A DNA stretch of 64,000 nt. Source: CAWFLT01 sp963816795 (GTDB lineage Bacteria > Acidobacteriota > Vicinamibacteria > Vicinamibacterales > SCN-69-37). The position numbers were made by a program, and so were the translations under genes. Location: contig CAWFLT010000017.1 in assembly GCA_963816795.1 (NCBI GenBank), positions 620,001 through 684,000 on the forward strand. The letters run 5' to 3'. Numbering within the stretch: position 1 is the stretch's first letter; every line of letters begins with the position of its first letter. Below are positions 42,681-55,307 of this stretch, piece after piece. The notes beneath the pieces are model-generated. The model was given only the letters and a program-made list of their open reading frames with translations. It did no database searches and was not told the DNA's origin.

Positions 42681-43865
42681 ATGCCCGTCGTCCGTCCGGA
42701 AATCGTCATCGTCGGCGCAGGCATCGCTGGCCTGTGGGCCTTCAGGACCTTGCACGATGAGGGGTACGACGTGCTGTTGATCGAGCCGCACTCCCTGGGC
42801 GGAACACAGAGCCTCGCCTCGCAGGGCATGATCCACGGCGGGCAGCGATACGCTCTGGAAGGGCGATCGAATCTCCACTCCGAAGGCATTGCGGCGATGC
42901 CCGCGATCTGGCAGGCGGCGCTGAACGGAACGAGCGGCCCGGATCTTCGCGCGGCGCGGATTCTGAGTCAGACGCAGGTCCTCTGGTCCCCTGGGGGTCT
43001 GACGTCGAGCGTGACCGCATATTTCGCGTCGAAGGCGATGAACTCACGGGTCGAGCCGCTCCCGCGCGACGAGTGGCCAGAGATCTTCCGGACGCATCCG
43101 AAGTTCAAGGGCTCGATCTATGCCATGGGCGAGCTCGTCGTCGATATCCGGAGCGCCACGGAGGCGCTTGTCGCAGGGGCCCTGGATCGGATCTGGAAGG
43201 TCGACAAGTGGGATCCGGTGTTCGCGGACGGAAAGCTGCGCGCCCTCCGCGTTTCGAACGGCGACCACGAAACCGAGATCGCGGCGGAGCAGTTTGTGTT
43301 CGCGGCGGGCCTCGGCAATGAACAGATCGCTCGGGCGCTTTGGCCAGGGCAGGCGGTCTGCCAGCGCCGGCCGTTGAAACAAGTCCTGGTCGACGATGTC
43401 GAGTACTCGCTTTACGGCCATTGCATCGCGGCCGACCCGCGGCCACGGGTGACGGTCTCGGCGCACCCGAAGCCAGACGGCCGGTTCGTCTGGTACCTCG
43501 GCGGTCTCGTGGCGGTGAAGAACGTCGACGAGCCGGATGACGTGGCCGTGACGTTCGCGCGTCGTGAGCTCGAAACGCTGTTTCCGCAGATCGCGTGGGC
43601 CAGGAAGCGGTGGTCGACGTTGAGGATCGACCGCGCGGAACCGAGTGTGTCGACCGGCTGGCTCCCGGACGGACCTTCAGTCATGCGGCACGAGAACTGT
43701 TTCGTCGCCTGGCCCACCAAGTTGACCTTCGCGCCTGCCATCGCGCGCGAGATCCGCGCGCACCTTCCCCCGCCGCGCCGCCGGACCGAGCCGGGAGAGC
43801 ACGGGCACGGATTCGCGCCGCCGCCGATCGGCCGCTATCCCTGGGAAGACGCCCAATGGAGCTGA
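42681..43865 (+). CDS. FAD-dependent oxidoreductase (DAO-like)
   Basis: The 394-residue protein starts with a dinucleotide-binding fold (EIVIVGAGIAGLWAFRTLHD) and an acidic end of the second strand (VLLIEPHSLGG). The rest resembles D-amino-acid-oxidase-type proteins, with GGQRYALEG and a C-terminal THR/GWLPDGPSV region, but no substrate-specific motif is recognised. It overlaps the aldo/keto reductase start by 10 bases, so both are expected to work in one pathway. Confidence 0.75.
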   Translation: MPVVRPEIVIVGAGIAGLWAFRTLHDEGYDVLLIEPHSLGGTQSLASQGMIHGGQRYALEGRSNLHSEGIAAMPAIWQAALNGTSGPDLRAARILSQTQVLWSPGGLTSSVTAYFASKAMNSRVEPLPRDEWPEIFRTHPKFKGSIYAMGELVVDIRSATEALVAGALDRIWKVDKWDPVFADGKLRALRVSNGDHETEIAAEQFVFAAGLGNEQIARALWPGQAVCQRRPLKQVLVDDVEYSLYGHCIAADPRPRVTVSAHPKPDGRFVWYLGGLVAVKNVDEPDDVAVTFARRELETLFPQIAWARKRWSTLRIDRAEPSVSTGWLPDGPSVMRHENCFVAWPTKLTFAPAIAREIRAHLPPPRRRTEPGEHGHGFAPPPIGRYPWEDAQWS

Positions 43866-44659
43866 GCAGAAGGCCCCTCGGCTCGACCGGCATCGAGGTC
43901 TCCGTTCTCGGTTGGGGTACGGTCAAGGTTGGCCGAAATTCGCAGGTCAAGAACAAGTCTGCCGATGGGTTTCCGTTGCCCAGTATCGAGACGGTGTCCG
44001 AGTTGCTGGGCATCTGTCGCGAGTCCGGCCTGAACCTGATCGACCTGGCGCCTGCGTACGGCACTGCTGAAGAACGGATCGGTTCGCTCCTTGGCGGTGA
44101 CCGCCCTCATTTCGTTCTGTCGACGAAAGTCGGCGAAGAATTCGATGGCCAGTCGTCGACCTACGATTTCTCTCCGGCGGCGATCCGTGAAAGCGTCGAT
44201 CGGAGCTTGCGAAGGCTTCGGACGGACTACCTCGATATCGTGCTGCTGCATTTGCCGCGAGAGGATCTGCGAACCATGCGAGAGAGTGACGCGCTCGACA
44301 CGCTCGCGCGCTTGAAGCGCGCCGGGCTGATCCGCGCGTTTGGCGCCTCGACCCACACGGTGGAAGGCGGCCTCTACGCGCTCGAGGCCGCGGATGTGGT
44401 CATGGTTCCCTTCAATCCCGGCTACGCCGAGCACCAACCCGTGATTGAACGGGCGGCGACGCTCGAGAAGGGCATCACCATCAAGCGAGGCCTTCAATCC
44501 GGTCATCTCCCTCCGGGCGATCCCGATCAGGCGCTTCGGAGTTGTCTCCGTTTTTCCCTCGGTCACCGAGCGGTGGCCAGCCTCATCGCGGGGACGATTC
44601 ACCCCGACCATCTTCGGCAGAATATCGACGCAGCCAACGCCGTGCTCGCGGCAGGGTAG
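43856..44659 (+). CDS. Aldo/keto reductase
   Basis: The 267-residue protein has the catalytic-Asp and Tyr segment of aldo/keto reductases (NLIDLAPAYGTAEERIGSLL), the Lys in VLSTKVGEE and the His in IVLLHLPREDL. The C-terminal NADP-binding region includes ASLIAGTIHPDHLRQNID. The ATG overlaps the preceding oxidoreductase gene. It may reduce the carbonyl product of that oxidase, but this is only inferred from position. Confidence 0.85.
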   Translation: MELSRRPLGSTGIEVSVLGWGTVKVGRNSQVKNKSADGFPLPSIETVSELLGICRESGLNLIDLAPAYGTAEERIGSLLGGDRPHFVLSTKVGEEFDGQSSTYDFSPAAIRESVDRSLRRLRTDYLDIVLLHLPREDLRTMRESDALDTLARLKRAGLIRAFGASTHTVEGGLYALEAADVVMVPFNPGYAEHQPVIERAATLEKGITIKRGLQSGHLPPGDPDQALRSCLRFSLGHRAVASLIAGTIHPDHLRQNIDAANAVLAAG

Positions 44660-44671
44660 GGCGACCGACCT

Positions 44672-45369
44672 GTGAAGAAGCGAGCCTGGCTGGCGGTGGG
44701 TCGTCGCGGTTGGCGTGTTGGCGCTGGCGGTCTGGGCGCTGTGGTCCTATCGCACGGGCGGCCTGTTGTCCGTCCTCCTCGATTCGCCCACAGAGGGCGT
44801 CTCGCGTCTCGAATCGTTGCGCGCCTACGTCGCCTCGTGGGGCGCGCTCGCGCCCCTTGTCTACGTCCTGGCGGTCACGGTTGAAGTGCTGGTCGCGCCA
44901 ATTCCGGGGACGCTCCTCTACGCTCCGGCCGGAGCGATCTTCGGCGGGTTTGTCGGCGGCACGCTTTCGCTCCTGGGCAACGTCCTCGGTGCGGCGATCG
45001 CGGCGTGGGTCGCCGGCACGTTTGGCCAGCGCTGGCGGGAACGTCATGACCACTCGCTGCTGGCGCGCCTGCAGGAGCGGCTCGCCAGCCGAGGCGCGTG
45101 GGTCGTGTTCCTCTTGCGCGTCAATCCCTTCACCTCGTCCGACCTCGTGTCGTACGCCGCGGGGCTGGCTGGCGTGAAACCGCACCAGGTGGCCGCTCGG
45201 CACGCTCGCCGGCATGGCGCCGCTCTGTTACGCGCAGGCCTACCTGGCGCAATCAATCTTCGAATGGCTGTCGCCTGCGGCCCTGACTGTGCTGGGCGTG
45301 GGGCTCCTGGTGGCGGTCATTGCCGGCATCGTGTGGAACCGGCGCCGGCGTCCTGCGAGACTTGGATAG
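44672..45369 (+). CDS. TVP38/TMEM64 (DedA-like) membrane protein (two frameshifts)
   Basis: A GTG at 44672 starts a short basic N-terminus; the frame slips near 44700 into a membrane segment (LALAVWALWSYRTGGLL). The family core follows: TVEVLVAPIPGTLLYAPAGA, FVGGTLSLLGNVLGAAIAAW and FLLRVNPFTSSDLVSYAAGL. After a second slip near 45195 the tail (GMAPLCYAQAYLAQSIFEWL and a final membrane helix) ends at 45369. The family is linked to lipid scrambling or membrane homeostasis. Confidence 0.8.
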
Positions 45370-45387
45370 ACTACAGAATTGGTGACC

Positions 45388-47044
45388 ATGCGACCGATAC
45401 GTGACGTCCTCGCGGAGTTCAGCAAGCACCGGGTGCTTGTGTTTGGCGACGTCATTCTCGACGAATACCTGACCGGCGACTGTACCCGTATCTCGCCCGA
45501 GGCGCCTGTTCCCATCATGAGGGTCCAGCACCATCGCGCGACGCTCGGCGGCGCCGCCAACACCGCGGCCAACATCGCCGCGCTTGGCGGGCACGTCACG
45601 CTCGTCGGTCTGGTCGGTGACGATGAGGGAGCGCGGGAGCTCGAGCGGCAATGCGAGGCACTCGGCATTCAGCTCGTCGCGGTGGCCGATCGGCGACCGA
45701 CCATTCGTAAGGTGCGGGTCGTTGGCCATCAACAGCAATTGCTTCGATTGGACTACGAAGAAGCGCCCGCCACAGACGCTGCGATCGAGGACCGGCTGCT
45801 CGCCGGCGTCCAGCGTGAGCTGGTCAGTGCCTCAATCGTCGTGGTTTCCGACTACGCGAAGGGCGCGCTCACACAGCGGATCTGCCAGCAACTGGTTGCG
45901 GAGTGCTCACGCGGCCGGCAAGCAGGTCGTCATCGACCCGCGGCCCCAGCATCGCTCGTTCTATGCCGGTTGCGACTACATGACGCCGAACTGGCAGGAG
46001 TCGCTCGCCCTCCTCGGCCAGTCCGAAGGGCCGGCCACCGAGGACGCGGTCGCCGCCTGTGGCCGCGAGCTCGTTTCCCGTTTCGGGTGTCACGTCGTCA
46101 TGACGCTCGGATCGAGAGGCATCAGTTTTTTTCATCGCGATGCCCTCGGTGATTTCAGGGTGCCGGCCCTGGCGAAGGAAGTCTTCGATGTCAGCGGCGC
46201 GGGCGACACCGTGGTGGCGGCGTTCGCGCTCGCGTTGGCCTCCGGGTGCAGCCACATGGACGCGATCGATCTCGCCAATCGTGCCGCGGGCGTCGTGGTG
46301 GCCAAGCACGGGACGGCGACGGTCAGCCCGCAGGAATTGCTCAGCGAAGCCGAAACCGAGTCGCGGGCCCTGGGCCGCGACGAACTGCGCGACGTGTCCG
46401 CGCGGCTGCGAGCCCAAGGCAAGCGGATCGTCACCCTCAACGGTTCGTTCGACGTCATGCACACGGGACACCTCCACATCCTCAAGGAAGCGAAGCGACA
46501 AGGCGACGTCCTGATTGTCGGGGTGAACAGCGACGCGAGCGTGCGCAGCTACAAAGGACCTGGCCGGCCGATCAACTCCGAACAGCAACGGGCGGAGATG
46601 CTCCTCGCCAACCGCTACGTCGACTACGTGCACGTGTTCGACGAGACCGTGCCGATGGCGTTCATCGAAGCCGCGCGGCCTGACGTGCATGTCAACGGCG
46701 CAGAGTATGGCGACGAGTGCGTCGAGGCGCCGACGGTGCGCCGCCTCGGCGCCAGACTCCACCTGGTGCCACGCCTTCCGGGCCTCTCGACGACAGAGCT
46801 CTTGCAGCGTACGAAGCCCGATCGATCTCTGAGCGCGTTGCAGAATTACCGGCGGCCGAGGGGCCGCTCGCCGCCCAGCTCGTGGGCTGAAGCGCCCTTC
46901 GTCTTCAATTTGCAACTGCTCTACGCCTTTGCCAGTGCGCCTGTGGTTTGCGGCTGCGAGTGCAGACGTGCCGGGGCGGCGCGGAAGCGCTGGAACGGGA
47001 GGTGGCAGTCGTGCTTGCGCAGGAAGCTCAGGAACCGCTTGTAG
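45388..47044 (+). CDS. hldE: Bifunctional heptose 7-phosphate kinase / heptose 1-phosphate adenylyltransferase
   Basis: This makes ADP-heptose for lipopolysaccharide core or other glycans. The kinase domain shows GGAANTAANIAALGG and the ribokinase signature VSGAGDTVVAAFALAL; the C-terminal adenylyltransferase domain shows TLNGSFDVMHTGHLHILKEA with the HxGH motif. One slip at about 45910 lies inside the kinase domain. Conserved sequence ends near 46850 (GLSTTELLQR); the open frame continues to 47044 into the 3' end of the opposing sigma-54 activator, so the true stop is probably nearer 46890 after an undetected slip. ATG at 45388 is chosen over TTG at 45379. Confidence 0.9.
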
Positions 47045-48146
47045 TCGTCGCCGGACATGTTGAACTGCTGGACGAGCGAGCGGTAGTTGCCGTTGGTGTG
47101 CTCGAGGCCGATCTGGATGATTCTGCGCAGATCGGCGCGCGTGAGGTCGCGCGCCATGAACAGCGGATAGACGACCGACCAGAACGACTCGCCGTTGGTG
47201 AGCATGAGCGACGCGAGCTCGTCGGCTTGCGAAGGACGACTGGCAGCGGTCGCGCCGCCGGCTGAGGACGGAGACGGCTGTGCGACGGCCGCGCGAACCA
47301 CGTCGGTCGGCAAATCCACGGGCCGGATGACGCGGCCGCCGGTCTTGAGGACGACGCGCTCGATCACGTTCTTGAGCTCGCGGATATTGCCGGGCCAGCG
47401 GTAGCGCCTGGAGCGCGTCCATCGCGTCGGGCGACACTTCCGACATCTCGATCTTGTGCATCTGGCTGTACACCTGCATGAAGTGATTGACCAGCAGCGG
47501 GATGTCCTCGGCGCGCTCGCGAAGCGGCGGGATGCACAGGCGGATGACGTTGAGGCGGAAGTAGAGATCTTCGCGGAAGTCGCCCGTGGTGATCTGCGCC
47601 TGGAGATCGCGATTGGTCGCGGTGATGAGGCGGACGTTGACGCGCGTGTGCGAGCGGTCCGCGCCGATGCGCTGGATCTCGCCGGACTCGAGGAAGCGCA
47701 AGAGCACGACCTGCATGCGCGTGCTCATCTCGCCGACTTCGTCGAGGAAGACGGTGCCGTTGGGCGCCATCTCGAGCAAGCCCGGGCTTGTCGCGGTAGG
47801 CGCCGGTGAAGCTGCCGCGCACGTGTCCGAACAGCTCTGATTCGAGGAGCGAGTCGGGCAGGCCCGCGCAGTTGAGTGTGACGAGCGACGCGGACGGCGC
47901 GCTTGCTGCGATGATGGATCAGGCGCGCGACGACTTCCTTGCCGACACCGGTCTCGCCGGTGATCAGGACCTTCGCGTCGGAACGCGCGGCGAGCTCGAT
48001 CTCGCTTTCGATGGCGCGGATCGCGTCACTGCGCCCGATGAGGCGAACTTCCTGGGGCCTGTGGAACGACTGCCAATGAATTGGATCCTCTCTGATCGAC
48101 GGCGCCCGCAGCGACTTTCGTCAGGGAAACGCGATACTATCGGCAT
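46921..48146 (-). CDS. Sigma-54-dependent transcriptional activator, no sensor domain (frameshifted)
   Basis: The protein begins almost directly with the AAA+ domain: Walker A GETGVGKEVV, sigma-54 contact loop GSFTGAYR (GAFTGA variant) and Walker B GTVFLDEVGEM, then TATNRDLQAQITTGDFREDL. The frame slips near 48100, 47880-47790 and 47400. The C-terminal part (ESFWSVVYPLFMARDLTRAD... GNYRSLVQQFNMSGDDYKRF) is a domain shared with the divergent neighbour and replaces a plain Fis-type helix-turn-helix. The N-terminus is uncertain; ATG at 48146 needs a slip to reach the AAA+ frame. It is likely to regulate hldE or the exopolysaccharide genes. Confidence 0.8.
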
Positions 48147-48488
48147 CAGGGTGCGGCGTCAATGGTCACTCTTGTCAGTCGGCGCAAGTCCCATGTAAAT
48201 AAATAGTTACAGGGACGCACAGGCCGGCAACCTGCAGCCGCGGTAGTCTTTGTCCTTCCTTATGGCGCCCGAAAGTCTGACAAATAGCGTACTAATTTCG
48301 CAAGTATTCGTGTAAAGTCGCAACTTCCAGATCTTAGACCGGCGACACGCGGCGGAAGCAACATCAGCTAAGGTGCTTGGATTCAACTGGATAGCGGGAG
48401 GACTTCTGCGCGGCCAAGTTCGGACAGCGGTTTGCACTAGAGCCACGGGCTGACGTCTCGGTCGGAGCGGCAGCCGCCCGCGAGGAAC
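48147..48488. promoter_or_regulatory. Divergent regulatory region between the two sigma-54 activators
   Basis: No gene is seen in these 342 bases, which are markedly less G+C-rich than the surroundings at 48190-48330. Features: a hairpin at 48188-48216 built from GTCCC-A-TGTAA, an eight-base loop and TTACA-GGGAC, which could be an operator or an RNA stem; and a GG-N10-GC arrangement at 48422-48435 (GG at 48422-48423, TTTGC at 48431-48435), the spacing of a sigma-54 -24/-12 promoter, with poor match in the -24 half. Confidence 0.45.
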
Positions 48489-49595
<1,107 letters not shown>

Positions 49596-50283
49596 ATGAA
49601 AGCCGCCCAGCGAATCGTGCCGCCCATGAGACTCAGAGACTGACGACATTCGTGCTCGCCGCTGCCGTCGCGATGTCATCGGCCGCGTTGCAGGCGCAGG
49701 CGACGCCACAGGGCCGCCGCCGCCGGCACCGCGAAGCCGAATGGACCCGCGGCGCCCGTGATGGCCGACGCCGCCGACCGGCTACGTCATCGGCGTCGAT
49801 GACGTGTTGACGATTTCGGTCTGGCGCGAGAAGGACCTCAGCATCGAAGTCGTCGTCCTGCCGGATGGCAAGGTCACGGTGCCGCTCGTCAACGAGATGC
49901 AGGCCGCGGGTCTGACGGTCGAGGAGCTGCGGACGAAGATCACGGCGGCGCTGGCGGCCAAGAACCTCATTGCCGACGCCGTGGTCTCGGTCGGCGTCAA
50001 GCAGATCAAGAGCCGCAAGGTGTACATCACCGGCGCCGTCAACAAGCCCGGCGAGTACGAGCTGACGGCCAGGATGACGATCACGCATCTCATCACCGTC
50101 GCCGGCGGCCTGCTGGAGTTTGCCAAGAAGAAAGAGATCATGGTGATTCGCGGCTCCGAGAAGAAGCCCGACGGCCAGCCGGTGACGATCATCGTCAACT
50201 ACGAGGACCTTCAGAAGGGGAAGAACCTCGCGAAGAACCTGATTTACCTCATGCCTGGCGATCAGGTGCTCGTCAAGCAGTAG
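49596..50283 (+). CDS. Polysaccharide export protein, Wza-like (frameshifted leader)
   Basis: The ATG at 49596 directly follows the activator stop. The leader (TTFVLAAAVAMSSAALQAQA) lies in another frame after a slip near 49640, with one more near 49770. The mature part is clear: YVIGVDDVLTISVWREKDLS (polysaccharide export signature), then a SLBB-like domain VYITGAVNKPGEYELTARMT and MPGDQVLVKQ. It forms the periplasmic/outer-membrane channel for exopolysaccharide. It is the first gene of the locus. Confidence 0.86.
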
Positions 50284-50285
50284 GC

Positions 50286-51627
50286 ATGAAGACGCGCCTG
50301 CTCCTCGTCGTGCCCGTGCTGGCTGCGCTCGCGGCCGCGCCGGCGTTCGCCCAGATCTCGCGGCCCGAGCGGCCGTATCGAGGTCTGTTCGGTGGCGGCG
50401 GCGGGAGCGGCGAGTACGAGCAGAGCCTGACGGCGTCGTTGTCGCTTGGCGGCGGGTACGACGGGAACGTGCTCACGGGGACGGGCGACTTTGCGCCGGC
50501 AGATCCGCACGGCGGGGAAGGGCAGCACCTATGCGCAGCTCTCCGGGGGCCTCAACTACAGCCTTGGCCGTGAGCGTGCCAGTTTTTCGGCGTCGGTCTC
50601 CGGTGGGACGAGCTACTTCACGACGCTGCAGACGCAGATCGCAAACGCCTTTGGGACGAGTGTCGGCGGATCGTTCAAGTTGAGTGCGAGATCGCAGGTC
50701 TGACTGCGAGCTACGGTGCCTGGTTCTCGCCGAACTATGCGCTCGGCGGATTCTCGCCGTTGCAGCCACCGCCCATCGGTCAGCCGCCGGTCACGATCGA
50801 CGACACGCTCGGAGCCCGCGTCGAAGATCACGTCACGCAGACGGGCTCCATCGGGTTTACCCAGGGCCTCACGAGTCGGGTGTCCTTGACGGCGAGCTAC
50901 GATGTCAATCGCAGTGATTCGACCGTCAGGCGAATTCGATCTGTGGACCCGTACCGCGAAGGCGTGAGCCTCAGCTATGCCATCGGAAAAGGTCTTTCGG
51001 CCCGGTTGGGCTATAGCCGCACGAGCAACGAGTCCGGTCCGGCCGACAATCGTCAGCGATACGAGGGCGACGGCCTCGACGGCGGCCTCGATTTCAACCG
51101 GGCCATTTCTCTCTCGCGCCGCACGACCTTGGCGTTCACGACCGGATTCACGACGACACGAAATGCCATCGACGACGCACGGTACGACGCGGTGGGATCC
51201 GCAGTGCTCAGCTACGAGCTCGCCCGTACTTGGAGCAGCAGCCTCAACTACTTCGAGGACGGTTCAGTTCTCCGACGTGCTCAGCCAGCCGGTGTTTTCA
51301 GACACGGTGTCAGCTGGGGATCTCGGGCTTGCTGAATCGACGGATTCAGGTTCAGGTCGGCGGCGGCGGATCCGGGGCGACGTCGGATTTTCGAGCGGTG
51401 GCAACGCGTTCTGGAACTACTATGCGACGGCCGAGCTCAGGCTTGGCCTTGAACCAGTTCGTCGTCCTTCAATCTCAGCTATACGTACTATCGATATCGG
51501 TATCAGGACGGCGTGGTGTTGCCGGCAGGCTTCCCCAACTTCGCCGAGCGGGAAGGCATCATGGCGTACGTGAGCCTCTGGGCGCCGATCATGCAGCAGG
51601 GGACGGAGATCCAATGCTTCCAGGTAA
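50286..51627 (+). CDS. Outer-membrane beta-barrel protein of the exopolysaccharide locus (frameshifted)
   Basis: A standard signal peptide (LLLVVPVLAALAAAPAFA) is followed by alternating amphipathic strands in several frames: SLTASLSLGGGYDGNVLTG, YSLGRERASFSASVSGGTSY, RVSLTASYDVNRSDSTVRRI, and ISLSRRTTLAFTTGFTTTRN. Slips lie near 50510, 50700, 51262, 51440 and 51605. A barrel of this kind is regularly found beside the export protein in XrtA-type exopolysaccharide loci. The stop at 51625-51627 requires one slip and overlaps the next start. Confidence 0.7.
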
Positions 51628-53203
51628 GAAGTACAAACCCGAAGATCTGTTGCGGCTCGCCAAGAAGCGCATGTGGCTGCTGTTGGTGCCGTTCGCCATC
51701 GTCTCGGCCGGCACGGCCGCCGTCGCGCGCAAGCTGCCGGACTACTACCAGTCCTCGACGATGATTCTCGTCGAGCCGCAGCGCGTTCCCGAGTCGTACG
51801 TCAAGGCCACCGTGACGACACGCATTGAAGACCGTCTGGGTGCGATCCGCGCCAAGATTCATGAGTCGGACGCGGCTCGAGCGGCTCATCGAGGAGTTCA
51901 ACCTGTATCCGGACGAGCGCCGGAAGGGCATCATGCAGGACGTCGTCGAGACGATGACGCGTGATATCCAGGTGAACATCCTGCCACGCGGCGACGCCTT
52001 CAGCATCGCCTACGTCGGGCGCAACCCCCAGATCGTCAAGCAGGTGACCGAACGGCTGGCGTCGATGTTCATCGACGAGAGCAACCGCGACCGCGAGAAC
52101 GTCGCCGACAGCGCCACGCAGTTTCTCGACGGCTCGGTCGAGGACGTCCGCCGCCGCTTGCAGGAGAGCGAGAAGAAGGTCGAAGAGTATCGCAAGGCGC
52201 GCGCGGGCTCGCTGCCGACGCAGCTCGAGTCGAATCTGCAGGCGTTTTCGAACAACGCGCTCGAGATTCAGTCCATCGTCCAGAAGATCCACGACGATCA
52301 GAACCGCCGCCTGCTCCTCGAGAAGCAGTTGGCCGATTTCGAGAGACCCGAACGAGATCGGTCCAGCCGGCTCGAGGTGTCGCCGGGCGCAGCTCACGAT
52401 GGGCGCCGACGGCAATCCCGTGGGCGGCACGATCCAGGTCCTGAACTTCTGGAAGGCCCGGCTGGCCGATCTCGAGGCACGGAAGTACCTGTCAGGCCAT
52501 CCCGACGTGATCGCGGTGAAGAAGCAGATCGCCGAGTGGGAGAAGAAGGCCGAAGACGAGGCGCTCCAGCAGCCGGTGAGCCGGGCCACCGTTCAGGTGC
52601 GTTCCGCCGGCCGAGTTGGCGCGCCGCAATCGCGTCGCGTCCATCCGGGCCGAGCTCGATCAGCTCAACCTGCAGATGAACTCGAAGCTGGTGGAAGAAA
52701 AACGTCTGCGCGGCGAGGCGATGAAGCTCCAGGCGCGCATCGACGCGACGCCGGCGGTGGAGTCGGAGATGACGAACATCACCCGCGACTACACGCAGTT
52801 GAACGCCCAGTACGGGAGCCTGCTGGCGAAGCGCGAAGACTCGAAGCTGGCCGCCAACCTCGAGCGCCGCCAGATCGGCGAGCAGTTCACGCTCCTCGAT
52901 GCCGCCCGAGTCCCCGAACGGCCGTTCAAGCCGGATCGCCGGCAGATCAACCTGATGGGGATGGCGTCGGCCTCGGCATCGGCCTGGCGCTCGTGGGGCT
53001 GCTCGAGTACCGCGACGCGAGCTTCAAGACGGACGACGAGATCATTCGCGTGCTGTCGTTGCCGGTGCTCGCGGTGGTGCCGGTGATGTTGTCCGACGCC
53101 GAGCGGCGCAAGTCGTTCCGGTGGAAGCTCGTGCTGAATACGCGGTCTCGGTTCCGTGGTCGCGGTCTGCCTGGCCGTGCTGCTTTATACGTTCGTGCGG
53201 TGA
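51614..53203 (+). CDS. Chain-length determinant / Wzz-GNVR family protein (frameshifted)
   Basis: An N-terminal membrane segment (WLLLVPFAIVSAGTAAVA) and LPDYYQSSTMILVEPQRVP are the Wzz start. A long coiled-coil follows (ERLASMFIDESNRDRENVAD; LQESEKKVEEYRKA; YLSGHPDVIAVKKQIAEWEK), then the GNVR-type VPERPFKPDRRQINLMG and the second membrane segment (GIGLALVGLLEYRDAS). Slips occur near 51870, 52345, 52390, 52600, 52965 and 53150. The protein sets polymer length with the tyrosine kinase encoded downstream. Confidence 0.85.
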
Positions 53204-53210
53204 GGCGCTG

Positions 53211-54271
53211 ATGTACGAACGATTCTTCGGATTCCGGGAGCGGCCGTTCGACCTGACGCCGAATCCCCGGTATCTGGTCTTGACCGAAGCGCATCGCGAG
53301 GTGCTCAGCAACCTCGAGTACGGCGTGTCGAGCCGGAAAGGGATCACCCTGCTCATCGGCGAGGCCGGCTCGGGCAAGACGACGCTGATTCGCGCGGCGA
53401 TCGAGCGGCAGTCCGCGAAGGTGCACAGCGTGCACCTGCACAACCCGACGCTGACCCGGCAGGAATTCTCCGAGATGCTGGCGGCGCGCTTCGGCCTGTC
53501 GGAGGCGGCGACGAAGTCCAAGGCCGGCGATGCTGCTGGAGCTCGAGGCGCTGCTCATCGCCCGTCACAACGACGGGCGAGACGACCGTGCTGATCGTGG
53601 ACGAAGCGCAGAGCCTGCCGCAGGACCTGCTCGAGGAGATCCGGCTCCTGGCCAACGTCGAGACGAACGAAGAGAAGCTGCTGTCGGTGATCATCGCCGG
53701 CCAGCCCGAGCTGGCCGATCGGTTGAACCACGAGTCGTTGCGCCAGTTGAAGCAACGCGTCGCCCTGCGTTGCCAGTTGCGCCCGTTGACGCTCCAGGAG
53801 ACCGCCGGCTACATCGCCGGCCGCATCCGTGCCGCCGGGGCGGTCGGGGCTCAAGTGTTTACGCGCGAGGCCGTCTCCCTGATCCATGAGCACGCCCACG
53901 GCATTCCCCGCACGGTCAGCGTCATCGCGGACAACGCCCTGCTGGGCGGCTTCGCCGCGGGTCAGCGGCCCGGTCGGCAGCCAGCTCGTGCGCGAGGTCT
54001 GCCGCGACTTCGACCTCAGGGCGCGCGGCGGGGAGGAGACCGAACGGTTTGCCGAGGAAGCCGCCGAAGCCCGTGCGCTGGCGGCCACGCTGCCGTCGCC
54101 GACTGGTGCGCCACCGCCACGCAGGCTCCTGGTGACGACGCCGACGACGGTCGGAGCCACGACGCGGCTGCCGCCGCGCGATTGGGGCGCCGACCGAGAC
54201 GCCCGAACTGGCTGAGGGCGCAGGAGCCGGCGCCGGCAAAGCGCCGGCGATTTTCGTTTTTTTGGAACTGA
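53211..54271 (+). CDS. ExeA/GspA-like AAA ATPase of the exopolysaccharide (XrtA-type) locus (frameshifted)
   Basis: MYERFFGFRERPFDLTPNPR is the typical opening. Walker A is IGEAGSGKTTLIRAAI at about residue 48, and Walker B VLIVDEAQSLPQDLLEEIRL follows after a slip near 53530. Sensor and C-terminal parts (HGIPRTVSVIADNALLGGFA) follow, then slips near 53965 and 54180. The short basic end KRRRFSFFWN fits homologues in XrtA-associated loci. Its exact role in polymer export is unknown. Confidence 0.84.
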
Positions 54272-54305
54272 CGCTTTTTACGAGCACTGACGAGGAGACA
54301 CACGA

Positions 54306-55303
54306 ATGGGCCGGGTAGAAGACGCGAGGCGGCGGGCGGCGGAAGCTGCGGCCGGATGAGGTCGGGATCGAACCGGCCGACACCGTGCTGATGCTCGAAG
54401 CCGGCCCGACGTCGACGCGCTGTCGCGCGAGCCGTACCCGGTCGAGATCGCCGAGCACCGGCGCCAGCGGCCCGGGCCGCCTTGCCGGCCGCTCCGGCGC
54501 CGCCGGCCGCGGCCGTGCCGCCGGGTCGTCGTGACGAGAGCACGGCGGTCAACTTGCCTCATCGGCCGCTGTTCGAACGCATCGACGCCAAGCTCGCGCG
54601 CAAGATCGTCGTCGATCAACGACATGGCGCACGCGTCGCTCGAGCAGTACCGCCGCCTCGCCGCGACGCTGCATCAGAGCCAGATGGCGAGCGGATTGAA
54701 GGTCATCATGATCGCCAGCGCGCTGAGCGGCGAGGGCAAGACGCTGACGGCGGCGAACCTGGCGATGACGTTCAGCGAATCCTACCAGCGGACGGTGCTG
54801 CTGATCGACGGCGACCTGCGGAAGCCGTCGCTCGACTCGGTGTTCGGGTCGACGGCTCGTCCGGCCTCAGCGACGGCCTGATGAACGCCGACGAGCATCC
54901 GCTGACGCTCCACCAGGTGTCTCAGCGGCTGACGATCCTGCCCGCCGGCCAGCCGATCTCGGATCCGATGGCCGGTCTCACGTCGGATCGCATGCGGCGG
55001 GTCATCGAGGAGGCGCGCGACGCCTTCGATTGGGTGATCATCGACACGCCGCCGGTCGGCGTGCTGACCGACGCCAGCCTGCTGTCGTCGATGGTGGACG
55101 GCGCCGTGCTGGTGGTGAAGGCGGAGGCGACGCCGCACACCCTGGTCGAGCGCGCCGTCGAGGCGCTCGGGAAGAGCCGGATCGTCGGCGTGGTGCTCAA
55201 TCGCGCCCGGACGCCGATGCACGGCACCGGATACGAATACGACAGCTACTACGCGGCGCCCAAGACCCAGCCGGCCGTTCCGGCCCTTCCGGAACCCAAG
55301 TGA
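54306..55303 (+). CDS. CpsD/CapB-type tyrosine autokinase (frameshifted)
   Basis: This is the cytoplasmic partner of the chain-length protein. The BY-kinase motifs are intact: Walker A SALSGEGKTLTAANLA, Walker A' VLLIDGDLRKPSL and Walker B FDWVIIDTPPVG. A Tyr-rich tail (GTGYEYDSYY) near the C-terminus is the likely autophosphorylation site. Slips lie in the poorly conserved first 100 codons (near 54350, 54480 and 54620) and near 54855. The ATG at 54306 is used, but the N-terminus is uncertain. Confidence 0.86.
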
Positions 55304-55307
55304 TCTG

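Noticed and set aside
45869..47779. Minus-strand open frame of 636 codons spanning hldE
   Set aside because: Only its first part (47400-47779) is real AAA+ sequence; the remainder is antisense to hldE after a slip near 47400.
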